DNA of 64,000 nucleotides, from positions 1 to 64,000 of the forward strand of contig JBJEHD010000077.1 of the NCBI GenBank assembly GCA_051875715.1, in the 5' to 3' direction. The stretch's first letter is position 1; every line of letters starts with the position of its first letter. Shown here piece by piece: positions 36,743 through 46,575 of this stretch. The notes under the pieces were generated by a model, which was given only the letters and a program-made list of their open reading frames with translations, had not been told where the DNA came from and searched no databases. The position numbers were made by a program, and so were the translations under genes. This DNA comes from DYCT01 sp051875715. GTDB taxonomy: Bacteria; Bacteroidota; Bacteroidia; Bacteroidales; Bacteroidaceae.

Positions 36743-38236
36743 ATGGAAACTAAGTACCTTAAAATCAACCCGGCCGACAACGTGGTCGTTGCCATCTCTG
36801 CCTTGAAGGCCGGAGAAGAAATCTGCGTGGATAATACAACCATCCGCCTGACCGAGGATGTTCCCGCCGGGCATAAAATCGCCTTGAAAGACTTTGCCGA
36901 GGGTGAAAATGTCATCAAATACGGTTATCCCATCGGTCATGCCCGCCAGGCTCTGAAGCAAGGATGCTGGGTGAACGAAAACAACATTCGGACCAACCTG
37001 GCCGGTTTGCTTTCCTATACCTATGATCCGAAAACGGTTGAACTGGATATCCCCCAGCGCGGGCTGACCTTCAAGGGCTATCGGCGCAAAAACGGCGACG
37101 TAGGTGTCCGCAACGAGATATGGATTGTTCCTACGGTCGGATGCGTGAACGGCATCGTCAACCAATTGGCCGAAAACCTCCGTCGCGAGACCAACGGCGA
37201 GGGCGTGGATGCCATCGTGGCCTTCCCGCACAACTACGGTTGCTCGCAGTTGGGCGACGACCATGAGAATACCAAAAAAATCCTGCGCGACATGGTGCTC
37301 CATCCCAATGCAGGGGCCGTGTTGGTGGTCGGCCTTGGCTGCGAGAACAACCAGCCCGACGTGTTCCGCGAATTTGTGGGCGAATACGACCCCGAACGTG
37401 TGGCCTTCCTCGTGTCGCAGAAGGTGCAGGGCGACGAGGTGGAAGAAGGCATGAAGGTGCTTCGCCAACTCTACGCCAAGGCTCGCGAGGACAAACGTGT
37501 GGACGTGCCCCTTTCGGAACTGCGTGTAGGCTTGAAGTGTGGAGGCTCCGACGGCTTCTCCGGCATCACGGCCAATCCGTTGCTGGGTATGTTCTCTGAC
37601 TTCCTCATCGCCCAGGGCGGAACGTCGGTGCTGACCGAAGTGCCGGAAATGTTTGGCGCGGAAACCATCCTGATGAACCGCTGCCGTAATCGTGAGCTGT
37701 TCGACCAGACAGTGAAACTCATCAACGACTTTAAGGAATACTTCCTCTCCCACGGCGAGCCGGTGGGCGAGAATCCCTCGCCGGGCAACAAGGCGGGCGG
37801 CATCTCCACGCTGGAGGACAAGGCACTCGGTTGCACGCAGAAGTGTGGCAAGAGTTATGTGGAAGGCGTCATGCCTTATGGCGAACGCTTGCAGGTGAAG
37901 GGCTTGAACCTGTTGTCTGCTCCGGGCAACGACCTGGTGGCCGCTACCGCCTTGGCTTCGTGCGGATGCCATCTCGTATTGTTCACCACCGGACGTGGAA
38001 CGCCTTTCGGCACGTATGTTCCGACGATGAAGATTTCTACCAACTCGGCCTTGGCGGCCAACAAGCCCGGATGGATTGACTTCAACGCCGGTGTCATCGT
38101 TGAGAACGAACCGATGGAACAGACCCTTGAGCGCTTTGTGGACTACGTCATCCGGGTGGCCAGTGGTGAACAGACCAACAACGAGCGGAAAGGCTACCGC
38201 GAGATTGCTATTTTTAAGACCGGTGTGACACTGTAA
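36743..38236 (+). CDS. uxaA: Altronate dehydratase (UxaA family)
   Basis: A 497-residue enzyme: an N-terminal SAF domain (1-100; LKAGEEICVDNTTIRLTEDV) joined to the large UxaA dehydratase domain with GRRKNGDVGVRNEIWIVPTVGCVN-type opening, HNYGCSQLGDDHENT, GLKCGGSDGFSGITANPL and the C-terminal FTTGRGTPFGTYVPTMKIS. It dehydrates D-altronate to 2-keto-3-deoxygluconate, the substrate of KdgK across the divergent promoter. uxaB and uxaC are not in this window. Confidence 0.93.
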   Translation: METKYLKINPADNVVVAISALKAGEEICVDNTTIRLTEDVPAGHKIALKDFAEGENVIKYGYPIGHARQALKQGCWVNENNIRTNLAGLLSYTYDPKTVELDIPQRGLTFKGYRRKNGDVGVRNEIWIVPTVGCVNGIVNQLAENLRRETNGEGVDAIVAFPHNYGCSQLGDDHENTKKILRDMVLHPNAGAVLVVGLGCENNQPDVFREFVGEYDPERVAFLVSQKVQGDEVEEGMKVLRQLYAKAREDKRVDVPLSELRVGLKCGGSDGFSGITANPLLGMFSDFLIAQGGTSVLTEVPEMFGAETILMNRCRNRELFDQTVKLINDFKEYFLSHGEPVGENPSPGNKAGGISTLEDKALGCTQKCGKSYVEGVMPYGERLQVKGLNLLSAPGNDLVAATALASCGCHLVLFTTGRGTPFGTYVPTMKISTNSALAANKPGWIDFNAGVIVENEPMEQTLERFVDYVIRVASGEQTNNERKGYREIAIFKTGVTL

Positions 38237-38279
38237 GCCTATTGCCGAGAACCTAATTGACACAAGAATACTTTAACCT

Positions 38280-40382
38280 ATGAACAGAATCTATGTTTCT
38301 TTCGCCTTTATCAGTCTGCTGGCCGTGCAGGCGTTTGCCGGCCCTGTGGATGTCAGCACGGCTGAAGGCGTGGCCCGGACCTTTTTACGGAAGACACATT
38401 GTGCACCTGCGCGTGGACTGGCTTCGGAGGCATTGACCTTGGCCTATACCGATGCGAATGTGCAGACAGATGTCAACCGTTTCTATGTATTCAATCGTGA
38501 AGCCGGTAGTGGCTTTGTCATCGTGTCGGCCGACGACCGCACACGCAACGTGCTGGGCTATGCCGATACGGGCCGGTTTGACCTCGAGAATCTGCCTGAG
38601 AACATGGCCGCATGGCTCGACACCTATCGCGATGCGTTGGACAACCTACCCGGACAGGTGCGTACCAAGGCTACGGCCGAGAGTACGTTGCCGGCCTCGG
38701 TAGAACCCTTGTTGGGGCAGATTGCCTATGGACAGACCGCTCCGTTCAACAGCCTTTGCCCCAAGTACAACCTTTTCAGCCGTTGTGTGACCGGATGCGC
38801 GGCCACCTCGATGGCGCAGGTCATGCGTTACTACCGCTATCCGAAACAGGGCATCGGTTCGTGCAGTTATACGACCAGTACTTTGAAGCTGGCGGTAGAG
38901 GCTGATTTCGGTGCTACCACCTACGACTGGGAACACATGCTCGAGCGGTACGAGACGGGTGCCTATACCGCCGAGGAGTCTGCGGCGGTGGCTACGCTGA
39001 TGTTCCACTGCGGCGCAGCCATGCGGATGGACTATAATCGTGTGAGTGGAGCGACGGATTTCAATATGCTTAGTGCTTTCGTCAATACATTCAATTACGA
39101 CGGAACCACCATCCGCCTGTGTTATCGTGACTATTACGACACACCTGCCTGGGAGGAACTCTTGCGCACCGAACTGAGCCAGGGACGCCCCGTGGTTTAC
39201 AACGGCCAGTCGAGCGGGGGAGGGCACTCCTTTGTGTGCGACGGCTACGATGCCGACGGCTTCTTCCACATCAACTGGGGATGGAACGGGCAGAGCGATG
39301 GCTATTTTGCGTTGAGCGTGCTCCAGCCGGAGACAGAAGGCGTTGGCGGGGGAGCAGGTGGTTATAACTACGGACAGTCTGCCTTGGTGGGTATCCAACC
39401 GCTGGCCGAGGGCGCGGAGAACACGCAGAAGGCCGACCTGCGGCTGTTGTTCATGGATTGCAATCAGGCCTCCATCTCGGGTATCGTCCAGGCCAACATC
39501 TCGTTTGCTCTGCTTAATTTCGGTGTGGCCGATTTCAAGGACAACTTGTATTGCCTCCTGGAAAATGAATCCGACTCGTACACGTTTGATATGGGAACCG
39601 TGACCGTGAAAAGCAGTCGCGCCATCGGTCTGACCCAGACTGTGAAGAGCGAACATTTCAAGCAGGGGACCTATCGCATGCGTTTGGTGACCAAGTCCGA
39701 CGACCAAAACGGATGGATTCCCGTGCCCGTTCCCTCGTATCAGCCTGCCTACCTGACTGTGACGAAGAAAGACGACACGACGACATTCTCGCAGACCGAT
39801 GCACCGCAGGCCCTGCCGCAGGTGACGGATTTCGAGGTCGAGGGCAAACTGGTGAAGGGCAAGGAAGGAGTCTTCCGTCTGACAGTGAGCAACACAGGTG
39901 CCGAGTTGAACCAGGCCGTATGCCTGCTGATGGAGGTGGGCGAGCAGCAAGTGATGCTTGGCGTGGAAGGCGTTTATCTGCGCGACGGCGAGAGCAAGAC
40001 GTTGACATTTAAGTCGATTCTCAATGTTGCCCCGGGCACGTACAACGTCTATCCGGCGCTTGAACGTTCGATGCTGAGTCCGTGGTTCTTGTCCGACGAG
40101 CCCTACCGGGTTCAGGTGTTGGCCGAAGGTTCATCGTTGGATAGGGCAACTGCCGAGGCGGCCGGCGTTCAGGTCCGCGCTGACGGACGGACGTGGCGTG
40201 TTGAGTCTGCCGAACGGTTGTTGGGCGTTCGCGTCATCGATCTCTCGGGACGTGTCGTGGCCGAATATGGCGCATCGGCCGAGGGAGTTGTCATTGTCGA
40301 CCCTGCTTCGCTGCCCTCCGGTACGTATCTTGTGCAAGTGTCCACATCCGTTGGCACGGTTGTTTGCAAACAGGTGAAATAA
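38280..40382 (+). CDS. C10-family (streptopain-like) cysteine peptidase with T9SS tail
   Basis: A 700-residue secreted protease. Signal peptide (LLAVQAFAG), an inhibitor-like propeptide (about 20-125; VDVSTAEGVARTFLRKTHC is the usual start), then the C10 catalytic domain with Cys in CVTGCAATSMAQVMRYYRYP, His in GGGHSFVCDGYDADGFFHIN and the NWGWNG element. After about 380 come beta domains and a C-terminal Por/T9SS sorting domain (LLGVRVIDLSGRVVAEY to VCKQVK). Relatives include streptococcal SpeB, Bacteroides Bfp proteases and PrtT/interpain. All catalytic residues are present, so it is probably active. Confidence 0.93.
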   Translation: MNRIYVSFAFISLLAVQAFAGPVDVSTAEGVARTFLRKTHCAPARGLASEALTLAYTDANVQTDVNRFYVFNREAGSGFVIVSADDRTRNVLGYADTGRFDLENLPENMAAWLDTYRDALDNLPGQVRTKATAESTLPASVEPLLGQIAYGQTAPFNSLCPKYNLFSRCVTGCAATSMAQVMRYYRYPKQGIGSCSYTTSTLKLAVEADFGATTYDWEHMLERYETGAYTAEESAAVATLMFHCGAAMRMDYNRVSGATDFNMLSAFVNTFNYDGTTIRLCYRDYYDTPAWEELLRTELSQGRPVVYNGQSSGGGHSFVCDGYDADGFFHINWGWNGQSDGYFALSVLQPETEGVGGGAGGYNYGQSALVGIQPLAEGAENTQKADLRLLFMDCNQASISGIVQANISFALLNFGVADFKDNLYCLLENESDSYTFDMGTVTVKSSRAIGLTQTVKSEHFKQGTYRMRLVTKSDDQNGWIPVPVPSYQPAYLTVTKKDDTTTFSQTDAPQALPQVTDFEVEGKLVKGKEGVFRLTVSNTGAELNQAVCLLMEVGEQQVMLGVEGVYLRDGESKTLTFKSILNVAPGTYNVYPALERSMLSPWFLSDEPYRVQVLAEGSSLDRATAEAAGVQVRADGRTWRVESAERLLGVRVIDLSGRVVAEYGASAEGVVIVDPASLPSGTYLVQVSTSVGTVVCKQVK

Positions 40383-40394
40383 CCTTATTGGCGT

Positions 40395-40952
40395 ATGAAA
40401 CCATTCGTATTTATCATCGCATGTGTCGCCCTGCTGCCGTCTTGTCGAACCGGGAAGGCAGTGGGCGACCTGCCTTTTTCTACACAGATGACCGCTCCCT
40501 CTTTTGTGCCCGGCCCGAAGGCCATTGTCTACAAGACCAGGCACGACTATCGCGACCGCGTGCCGGTGTTGATGAACGAAGCCCGCACGGAGATTCTTTC
40601 CTATCCGGCTCCGGCTGATGTCTATTACCGAGGCCGGCTGGCCTATCCCACACCCCTTGTCGATGACTACTTGCTCGACAACCGGGGTATCGGTGCCAGC
40701 GTGGCCTTTCTGGACTATACCTACGAGGCATACAGCCGGTTGGAGAAAACCCCTTCGCGAGCCGAACTGATGCAGCATCTTTTGGATACGCATCCTTTGC
40801 TGGAGGCCTGGAATTGCGGCCTGCGTACCGACTATCAAGACGAGGTAGCCGAACTGAATGCCCGCATCGCCGAAGGTTTCCGTGGTTGCCGCTCGCTGCT
40901 GGGCGATTCGTTGGTGAAATTGCGGACGGCACCGAAGCAGACAGGAGATTAA
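40395..40952 (+). CDS. Uncharacterised lipoprotein
   Basis: A 185-residue predicted lipoprotein (lipobox LPSC, Cys17, then RTGK). The first part repeats YKTRHDYRDRVPVLMNEART, then ILSYPAPADVYYRG; the second is helical with LHTHPLLEAW-like and LNARIAEGFRGC segments. I do not recognise the family, though such small lipoproteins are common in Bacteroidales. It follows the protease gene by 12 bp and is probably cotranscribed, so a link to that protease is possible. Confidence 0.75.
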   Translation: MKPFVFIIACVALLPSCRTGKAVGDLPFSTQMTAPSFVPGPKAIVYKTRHDYRDRVPVLMNEARTEILSYPAPADVYYRGRLAYPTPLVDDYLLDNRGIGASVAFLDYTYEAYSRLEKTPSRAELMQHLLDTHPLLEAWNCGLRTDYQDEVAELNARIAEGFRGCRSLLGDSLVKLRTAPKQTGD

Positions 40953-41103
40953 CCGCAGAAGGTCTGGAATACGATTGAAGGCGGTGTGTCATCATGGCCC
41001 GTCTGCGGCGTTGCTATCGGCATTCGGTCTTGGTCGTGTACGCCAACACTTCCTTCGACCTCAGCCTCAGCGCCTTGCATCTCGACTATTCTGACGCACC
41101 TTT

Positions 41104-41140
41104 GAGGCTGTGCCAAAATTGGAAGTTTTGACACAGCCTC
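41104..41140. terminator. Bidirectional hairpin between convergent genes
   Basis: GAGGCTGTGCCAAAA (41104-41118) pairs with TTTTGACACAGCCTC (41126-41140) with a single wobble position. It separates the protease-lipoprotein pair from the fuc operon. The rest of 40953-41359 holds the GTGTACAC array and no supported gene. Confidence 0.75.
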
Positions 41141-41227
41141 TTCTGCATCCGGTGGCTTGCGTTTCACGCAGAGGTACGGACACCTGGTTCTTTGACCCCA
41201 CGATGAATGCCGTATTCACATCACTCA

Positions 41228-41285
41228 ACGCGTGTACACACAAACCGCTTCGCGTGTACACACGTAAACAAGATGGTGTGCAGGG
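41228..41285. repeat. 22-bp array with GTGTACAC cores, two to three units
   Basis: GTGTACAC at 41232 and 41254, and GTGTGCAG at 41276, exactly 22 bases apart. Same core and spacing as the array at 29056, 12 kb away, and again 3' of a leftward operon. Confidence 0.8.
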
Positions 41286-41359
41286 AGGCAAAGTGCGATT
41301 TGGAAGGCCTTTTCCGGTCCAGCCGGAGTAGGGCCGGTCTCTTCAGAAACGATTGAGGC

Positions 41360-42655
41360 TTAGTCCCTCCTCCTCATGGCATAGCCGTAGCCGACGATGA
41401 CAACGAAGCAGATGAGCGGAAGTACGAACGACACGTTTACGGCTGGCATCCCGAACAATTCCTTGCAGTCGATGATGGAGGCCTGTAGCGGGGGAAGCAC
41501 GGAACCTCCGAGGATGGCCATGATGAGGCCCGCTGCACCAAATTTGGCATCGTCGCCCAGTCCGTGCAGGGCAATGCCGTAGATGGTGGGAAACATGAGC
41601 GACATACAGGCCGACACGCCTACCAGGCAATAGAGGCCATACGTGTTTTGGCAGAGAATCACTCCGCAGGTGAGCACCACTGCCGCGCAGGCCAGAGCCA
41701 TCAGCAACCTGCCGGGGCGGACATAGCGCAGCATGAAGGTGCAGACGAAGCGGCTGGCGCAGAAGATAATCATTGCAACGATGTTGTATTGCTGCGAGAG
41801 CACCTCGGCCGCCTGCTCCTCCATGCCCTGACTCATGAAGAGGCGCGTGCCATACTGGATGATGAAGGTCCAGCACATGATTTGCGCACCCACGTAAAAG
41901 AACTGGGCCACCACTCCGTATCGGTATCGCCTCAGGCTGAAGATGCGCTTCAGCGTAGGCAGGAAATCAATGGAATGGCTCTTGTCGGCATTACGCGGCA
42001 TGGGCGTCAGCCGGATTACGGCCAGCATCAGCAGAATCACCACCCCGATCACCAGATAGGGGGCAATCAGCACGGAGAGGTCGGCTTCCTTGACGGCTTC
42101 AAACTCGGCGGATGCGAGTTGGGCGCGCTGCACGGTGTCCAACGGGTTCAGCCGGTTTTGGATGAAGTTCATGGCTACATACATGCCCAGCAGCGATCCG
42201 ATGGGGTTGAAGGCCTGGGCCAGGTTGAGCCGTCGCGTGGCGCTCTCCTCGTCGCCCATGGAGAGGATGTAGGGGTTGCAGCTGGTCTCCAGGAAAGAGA
42301 GTCCGCAAGTCATGACGAAGTAGGCCAGCAGGAACGGGTAGTACTCTCCCGTTTGCTTGGCCGGGAGGAACGCGAGGGCCCCCAAGGCATAGAGGCCTAA
42401 GCCCATGAGTACGCCAGCCTTGTAGCTGAAGCGTCGGATGAACATGGCGGCCGGAAAGGCCATGGCGAAATAGCCTCCATAGAAGGCCACTTGCACCAGT
42501 GCGCCATCGGTCACACTCATGCGGAAGATTTTGGAGAACGCCTTCACCATGGGGTTGGTGATGTCGTTGGCAAACCCCCATAGTGCAAAGCAGGAGGTGA
42601 TAAGGATAAAAGGTATTACATAGTTGCCCTTTCGGCTCAGTGTGTTTTTGTTCAT
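41360..42655 (-). CDS. fucP: L-fucose:proton symporter FucP
   Basis: A 431-residue MFS permease with about twelve hydrophobic segments, starting MNKNTLSRKGNYVIPFILIT and containing SCFALWGFANDITNPMVKAF and FLETSCNPYILSMGDEESA, both typical of FucP. The frame stays open far upstream into fucK, but that extension is a shadow of fucK and is not used. Last gene of the fucRIAKP operon; it imports L-fucose with protons across the inner membrane. Confidence 0.95.
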   Translation of the reverse strand: MNKNTLSRKGNYVIPFILITSCFALWGFANDITNPMVKAFSKIFRMSVTDGALVQVAFYGGYFAMAFPAAMFIRRFSYKAGVLMGLGLYALGALAFLPAKQTGEYYPFLLAYFVMTCGLSFLETSCNPYILSMGDEESATRRLNLAQAFNPIGSLLGMYVAMNFIQNRLNPLDTVQRAQLASAEFEAVKEADLSVLIAPYLVIGVVILLMLAVIRLTPMPRNADKSHSIDFLPTLKRIFSLRRYRYGVVAQFFYVGAQIMCWTFIIQYGTRLFMSQGMEEQAAEVLSQQYNIVAMIIFCASRFVCTFMLRYVRPGRLLMALACAAVVLTCGVILCQNTYGLYCLVGVSACMSLMFPTIYGIALHGLGDDAKFGAAGLIMAILGGSVLPPLQASIIDCKELFGMPAVNVSFVLPLICFVVIVGYGYAMRRRD

Positions 42656-42678
42656 GGTATGCAAGTAAGGTGGATGAA

Positions 42679-44049
42679 TCAGAATGATTGTTGGTTCAGG
42701 GGGTGTGCCTGCTTTTGGATCAGGATGTTGCCGATGGCAGTGGCTTCGACGGGGCCGGCTTCGACGGGGAGTCCGGTTGCCTCGGCGGTGAGCCGGTTGA
42801 GGAAATGGTTTTGTGCCCCTCCGCCAATGATGCGCAACCGCTCGACTGGTGTCGGCAGGAGTGCGTTGAGCCCTTCGATGGCCCGACGATAACGGTCGGC
42901 CAGCGAGCGGAGCACGCACCTTACCAGTTCGCCCCGTGTGTGCGGCACAGGCTGTCCGCTGGTGCGGCAGCAGTTGGCAATGGCATCCGACATGGAGGCC
43001 GGGCTGACCAGGCGAGGGTCGTCCACGTCGATCAGTGCGTCGAAGTCCGCCTTCTCGGCCTCGTCGATCAGCCGATCGTATGCCGTGTCCAGTCCCTGTT
43101 CTTTCCAGACTGCCATCAGCCGTTGCAGCATCCACAGCCCGGTGATGTTTTGCAGGAAGCAGATTTTGCCGTCGGCTCCTCCCTCGTTGGTAAATCCGCT
43201 CCGACGGGCCTCCTCGCTGAGGATGGGTCGTTCGGTTCGCACGCCCAGCAACGACCAGGTGCCAGAACTGAGAAAGGCGGTACATCCTCCATCGGCAGCG
43301 GGTGGGATGGCACAGACGGCACTGGCGGTGTCGTGCGAGGCGACGGCTACCACCGGCACCTCGTAGTCGATGCCGAGTTCCGCCATCAGGGCGGGTGTCA
43401 GTACGCCGCGATGGCTTCCCGGCAGGACAATCTCGCCAAAAATCTGTGTCGGAAGTCCCAACTCTTCTATCAGCGGGTAGTTCCACTGTCCTGTGCGGAT
43501 ATCCATCAGTTCGGAGGTGGAGGCAATGGTGTATTCATTGTTGGCCACCCCCGTCAGGAAATAGCTGAACAGGTCGGGCATGAAAAGCAGGCGGTCGGCC
43601 GCCTCCAGTTGCGGGTCGTTCTCCAGTTTTATGGAATACAGCTGAAAGAGTGTGTTGATGGGCATCACCTGTGTGCCGCACGCGGCGTAGTGAGCCTGTG
43701 CGTCGTGTGATGCGAAGAAACGCTCGGGTAGGCCGTCGGTGCGGTGGTCGCGGTAACAGACCGGGTTGCCCAGCAACCGTCCGTTGCGGTCAATCAGCCC
43801 GAAGTCCACGCCCCATGTGTCGATGCCGATGCTTCGGATTCGGTACCCCTTTTCCGCCGCCTGCCGGATGCCCCGTTTCATGTCCTCGAACAAGGAGAGG
43901 AAATCCCAGTAGATGCGACCGCCCAGTTCCACCTGGCGGTTGGGAAACCGGCTGACCGTGTCCAACTGCAGTTCGCCGGCTTCCTCGAAGCCGGCAATGA
44001 CTCTGCCACTGCCGCCTCCGAGGTCGATAGCCAAATATGCTTCTCTCAT
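42679..44049 (-). CDS. fucK: L-fuculokinase (FGGY/rhamnulokinase-like)
   Basis: A 456-residue FGGY-family kinase starting MREAYLAIDLGGGSGRVIAG, with the ATP phosphate loop there, SIGIDTWGVDFGLIDRNG, VAVASHDTASAVCAIP and LRIIGGGAQNHFLNRLTAEA. Sequence type is closer to rhamnulokinase than to E. coli FucK, as in other Bacteroides fuc operons. It phosphorylates L-fuculose at C1. The start overlaps the fucA stop (ATGA), showing coupling; the longer upstream frame is rejected. Confidence 0.92.
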   Translation of the reverse strand: MREAYLAIDLGGGSGRVIAGFEEAGELQLDTVSRFPNRQVELGGRIYWDFLSLFEDMKRGIRQAAEKGYRIRSIGIDTWGVDFGLIDRNGRLLGNPVCYRDHRTDGLPERFFASHDAQAHYAACGTQVMPINTLFQLYSIKLENDPQLEAADRLLFMPDLFSYFLTGVANNEYTIASTSELMDIRTGQWNYPLIEELGLPTQIFGEIVLPGSHRGVLTPALMAELGIDYEVPVVAVASHDTASAVCAIPPAADGGCTAFLSSGTWSLLGVRTERPILSEEARRSGFTNEGGADGKICFLQNITGLWMLQRLMAVWKEQGLDTAYDRLIDEAEKADFDALIDVDDPRLVSPASMSDAIANCCRTSGQPVPHTRGELVRCVLRSLADRYRRAIEGLNALLPTPVERLRIIGGGAQNHFLNRLTAEATGLPVEAGPVEATAIGNILIQKQAHPLNQQSF

Positions 44050-44684
44050 TTCGTCTTCTTGCCTAAGATGTACGTTTCCAGGTCGTCTATCTCTGCTTCG
44101 GACAGGGTGTTGAAACGCCCTCCCGTCAGGATGGCGATGCGGCAGGCCATTTCGAAGAACATGGCTCGTTCGAAAGCCTGGTCGAAGTCCTTCCCGCAGA
44201 CCACTTGCCCGTGTTTGCGTAGCAGAGCGGAGTTGTGGTGGGTGAGTGCGTCCACCACGGCGGCTGCCAGTTCCGGCGAGCCGGGGCGGTAGTACGGAAT
44301 CACCGGGATGTCGGACCCTACATGGCAGGGCACTTCGGCCGTGACGTTGAGGTCGGCCGGAATCTCTTTCATGCAGGCTAAGGCGGTGGCATAGGGCGAT
44401 TGGAAGTGAAGCACCACGTTCACATCCGGTCGGGCACGCAGTATGCCGAGGTGGAATCCATGCTCCATCGAGGGCTTGACCCCGTTGAGTACCTCGCCCG
44501 TCTCTATCCGGCAGCGCGACACCTTTTCGCGTGTCAGGCTGGGTACCCACGACCCGGTGCCGGACAGCAGTGCCTCGTCGCCGATGCGCCAGGAGAGGTT
44601 GCCGCTGCTGCATACGGTCAGACCGGCCTCGCCTACGCGGTGGGCCTCGGCGAGGAATTTCTCTATGTGTTGGTCGGTAATCAT
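44046..44684 (-). CDS. fucA: L-fuculose-1-phosphate aldolase (class II)
   Basis: A 212-residue class II aldolase/adducin-family enzyme starting MITDQHIEKFLAEAHRVGEA. Recognisable parts are CSSGNLSWRIGDEALLSGTG, PSMEHGFHLGILRARPDVNV, VVLHFQSPYATAL and ALLRKHGQVVCGKDFDQAFE, the last two in the zinc-binding regions. It splits L-fuculose-1-phosphate into dihydroxyacetone phosphate and L-lactaldehyde. It lies between fucI (34 bp) and fucK (4 bp overlap). A longer upstream frame lacks support. Confidence 0.93.
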   Translation of the reverse strand: MITDQHIEKFLAEAHRVGEAGLTVCSSGNLSWRIGDEALLSGTGSWVPSLTREKVSRCRIETGEVLNGVKPSMEHGFHLGILRARPDVNVVLHFQSPYATALACMKEIPADLNVTAEVPCHVGSDIPVIPYYRPGSPELAAAVVDALTHHNSALLRKHGQVVCGKDFDQAFERAMFFEMACRIAILTGGRFNTLSEAEIDDLETYILGKKTK

Positions 44685-44718
44685 GTCGTTGGTTTTCTGA
44701 GGTTGTACGTAGGATGGT

Positions 44719-46491
44719 TTACTTGTAGATGGGACCGTAGTTTTGGCAGGCACGATAGTCGGCTCCTTCCTTGTCCATCCCGAACGCATTCCATGCGGCA
44801 GGACGGAAGATGCGGTCGTCGTCCACATTGTGCATGCAGACGGGGATGCGTAACATCGAGGCCAGCGTGATGAGGTCCTGGCCGATGTGTCCGTAGCTGA
44901 TGGCACCGTGGTTGGCTCCCCAGTTGTTCATGACGGAGTAGACATCCTTGAAGGCCGGTTTGTCGCACAATCGGGGGACGAACCACGTGGTGGGCCATGT
45001 GCGGTCGGTGCGTTCGTTCAGCAGGCGATGCACTTCCGGGTCGATTTCGACGGTCCATCCTTCGGCAATCTGCAGCACGGGGCCCAGGCCTTTCACCAGG
45101 TTCAGCCGGCTCATGGTTACTGGCATACCACCCTTCGAGAGGAAGTTGGACGAGAAACCGCCGCCCCGGAAATAGTCTCGGTTGGCCGGATACCAGGTGG
45201 TGGCCTCCAAGCATTTCTCGACCTCCTCTTCGGTGATTTCCCAGAACGGCTTCATGGCTGGCTGGCCTTCGGCATTCGTCTGCTGTCCGGTGCCGTCGAG
45301 GGTGGTGGCACCCGAGTTGATCAGGTGGATGATTCCGTTCTGGGCCAGTCCGGTCAGTTCCTTGCCGGTGACGCGCTTCACGGCTTCGGGGCTCCAGTAG
45401 GTACGCACGTCGGAGAAGATTTGTGCGCGGTTGCTGAGCAGATGGCCGAAGAGCATGGCCACTCCGTTGCAGGCATCGTTCTCGGTGGCCACGACAAAGG
45501 CTTCGCGGATGCCGTTCCAGTCGAACGAGGTGTTGAGCAATGCCTCCGAGTAGTCTCCGTTGGGATAAAAGTCAGTCCACTGCCGTTGCCCCTGGAATCC
45601 GGCTGCGATGGCATTGTGTCCCAGTGCCTCCTCCTTGAAGCCCATCTCGCGCAGTTTCGGATTGCCCTTCATCAGGTCGCGCATGATGAGGGTCATTTTC
45701 ACAATGAACTCCCAGTCGGCCTCCTTCTGCTCGCGGGTCTTGATTTTCGCGGGTTGGTTGAAGTCTTGCCCTTCGTGCGGCTTGCAGTATTTCTCTGTCC
45801 AGGCCATCGCCTTGGCAAACTCTTCCTTGTCATAGATGCCCTCGGTCATGCGGCGGATGATTTCGGTCAAGTCGACCGATTCGCAGCGCATCCCCAGGTA
45901 TTCCTGAAAGAAGTCCGGATTGACAATCGATCCGGCGATACCCATAGATACGCTACCCATGGAGAGGTACGACTTGCCGCGCATGGTGGCCACGGCCTGG
46001 GCGGCACGGGCAAAGCGGAGAATCTTCTCGGCCACGTCGGCCGGGATGCTGTTGTCGTCGAGGTCCTGCACGTCGCGGCCGTAGATGCCGAACGCAGGCA
46101 GCCCCTTTTGCGCATGGCCGGCCAATACGGCAGCCAGGTAGACCGCACCCGGACGCTCGGTGCCATTGAATCCCCATACGGCTTTCGGATAGTAGGGATT
46201 CATGTCCATGGTCTCGGCACCGTAGCACCAGCAAGAGGTGACGGTGATGGTGGCCCCTACGCCTTCGCGCTCAAACTTCTCGGCGCAAGCGGCACTTTCG
46301 GCCACCCGTCCGATGGTCGAGTCGGCAATGACGCATTCCACGGGACTGCCATCGCCGTTCTTCACGTTGGTGGTGATTAACTCGGCCACTGCTTTGGCCA
46401 GATTCATGGTCTTCTCTTCCAGGCTTTCGCGCACACCGCCCTGCCGACCATCGATGGTGGGGCGGATTCCGATTTTAGGATAACGGTTCAT
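44719..46491 (-). CDS. fucI: L-fucose isomerase
   Basis: A 590-residue enzyme, nearly the length of E. coli FucI. The N-terminus [20 protein letters not shown] and the segments [61 protein letters not shown] and [13 protein letters not shown] match the family; the Glu, Asp and His of the metal site are in the last three. It converts L-fucose to L-fuculose. I start at ATG 46491; an in-frame ATG at 46533 follows a purine-rich tract and could add 14 residues. Confidence 0.96.
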   Translation of the reverse strand: MNRYPKIGIRPTIDGRQGGVRESLEEKTMNLAKAVAELITTNVKNGDGSPVECVIADSTIGRVAESAACAEKFEREGVGATITVTSCWCYGAETMDMNPYYPKAVWGFNGTERPGAVYLAAVLAGHAQKGLPAFGIYGRDVQDLDDNSIPADVAEKILRFARAAQAVATMRGKSYLSMGSVSMGIAGSIVNPDFFQEYLGMRCESVDLTEIIRRMTEGIYDKEEFAKAMAWTEKYCKPHEGQDFNQPAKIKTREQKEADWEFIVKMTLIMRDLMKGNPKLREMGFKEEALGHNAIAAGFQGQRQWTDFYPNGDYSEALLNTSFDWNGIREAFVVATENDACNGVAMLFGHLLSNRAQIFSDVRTYWSPEAVKRVTGKELTGLAQNGIIHLINSGATTLDGTGQQTNAEGQPAMKPFWEITEEEVEKCLEATTWYPANRDYFRGGGFSSNFLSKGGMPVTMSRLNLVKGLGPVLQIAEGWTVEIDPEVHRLLNERTDRTWPTTWFVPRLCDKPAFKDVYSVMNNWGANHGAISYGHIGQDLITLASMLRIPVCMHNVDDDRIFRPAAWNAFGMDKEGADYRACQNYGPIYK

Positions 46492-46575
46492 TGCTTTTTG
46501 TAGATGAATTGAATGAAGATAATTGGTTAACATTGTTTTCTTTCTCTCTTTCTCTCTTGCCTGTCTCGGTGTCGC

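Noticed and set aside
42656..43486. Upstream extension of the fucP frame
   Set aside because: It runs inside fucK in another frame and lacks transporter character; FucP homology begins at MNKNTLS.
44050..44613. Upstream extension of the fucK frame
   Set aside because: Lies within fucA out of frame; kinase homology starts at MREAYLA.
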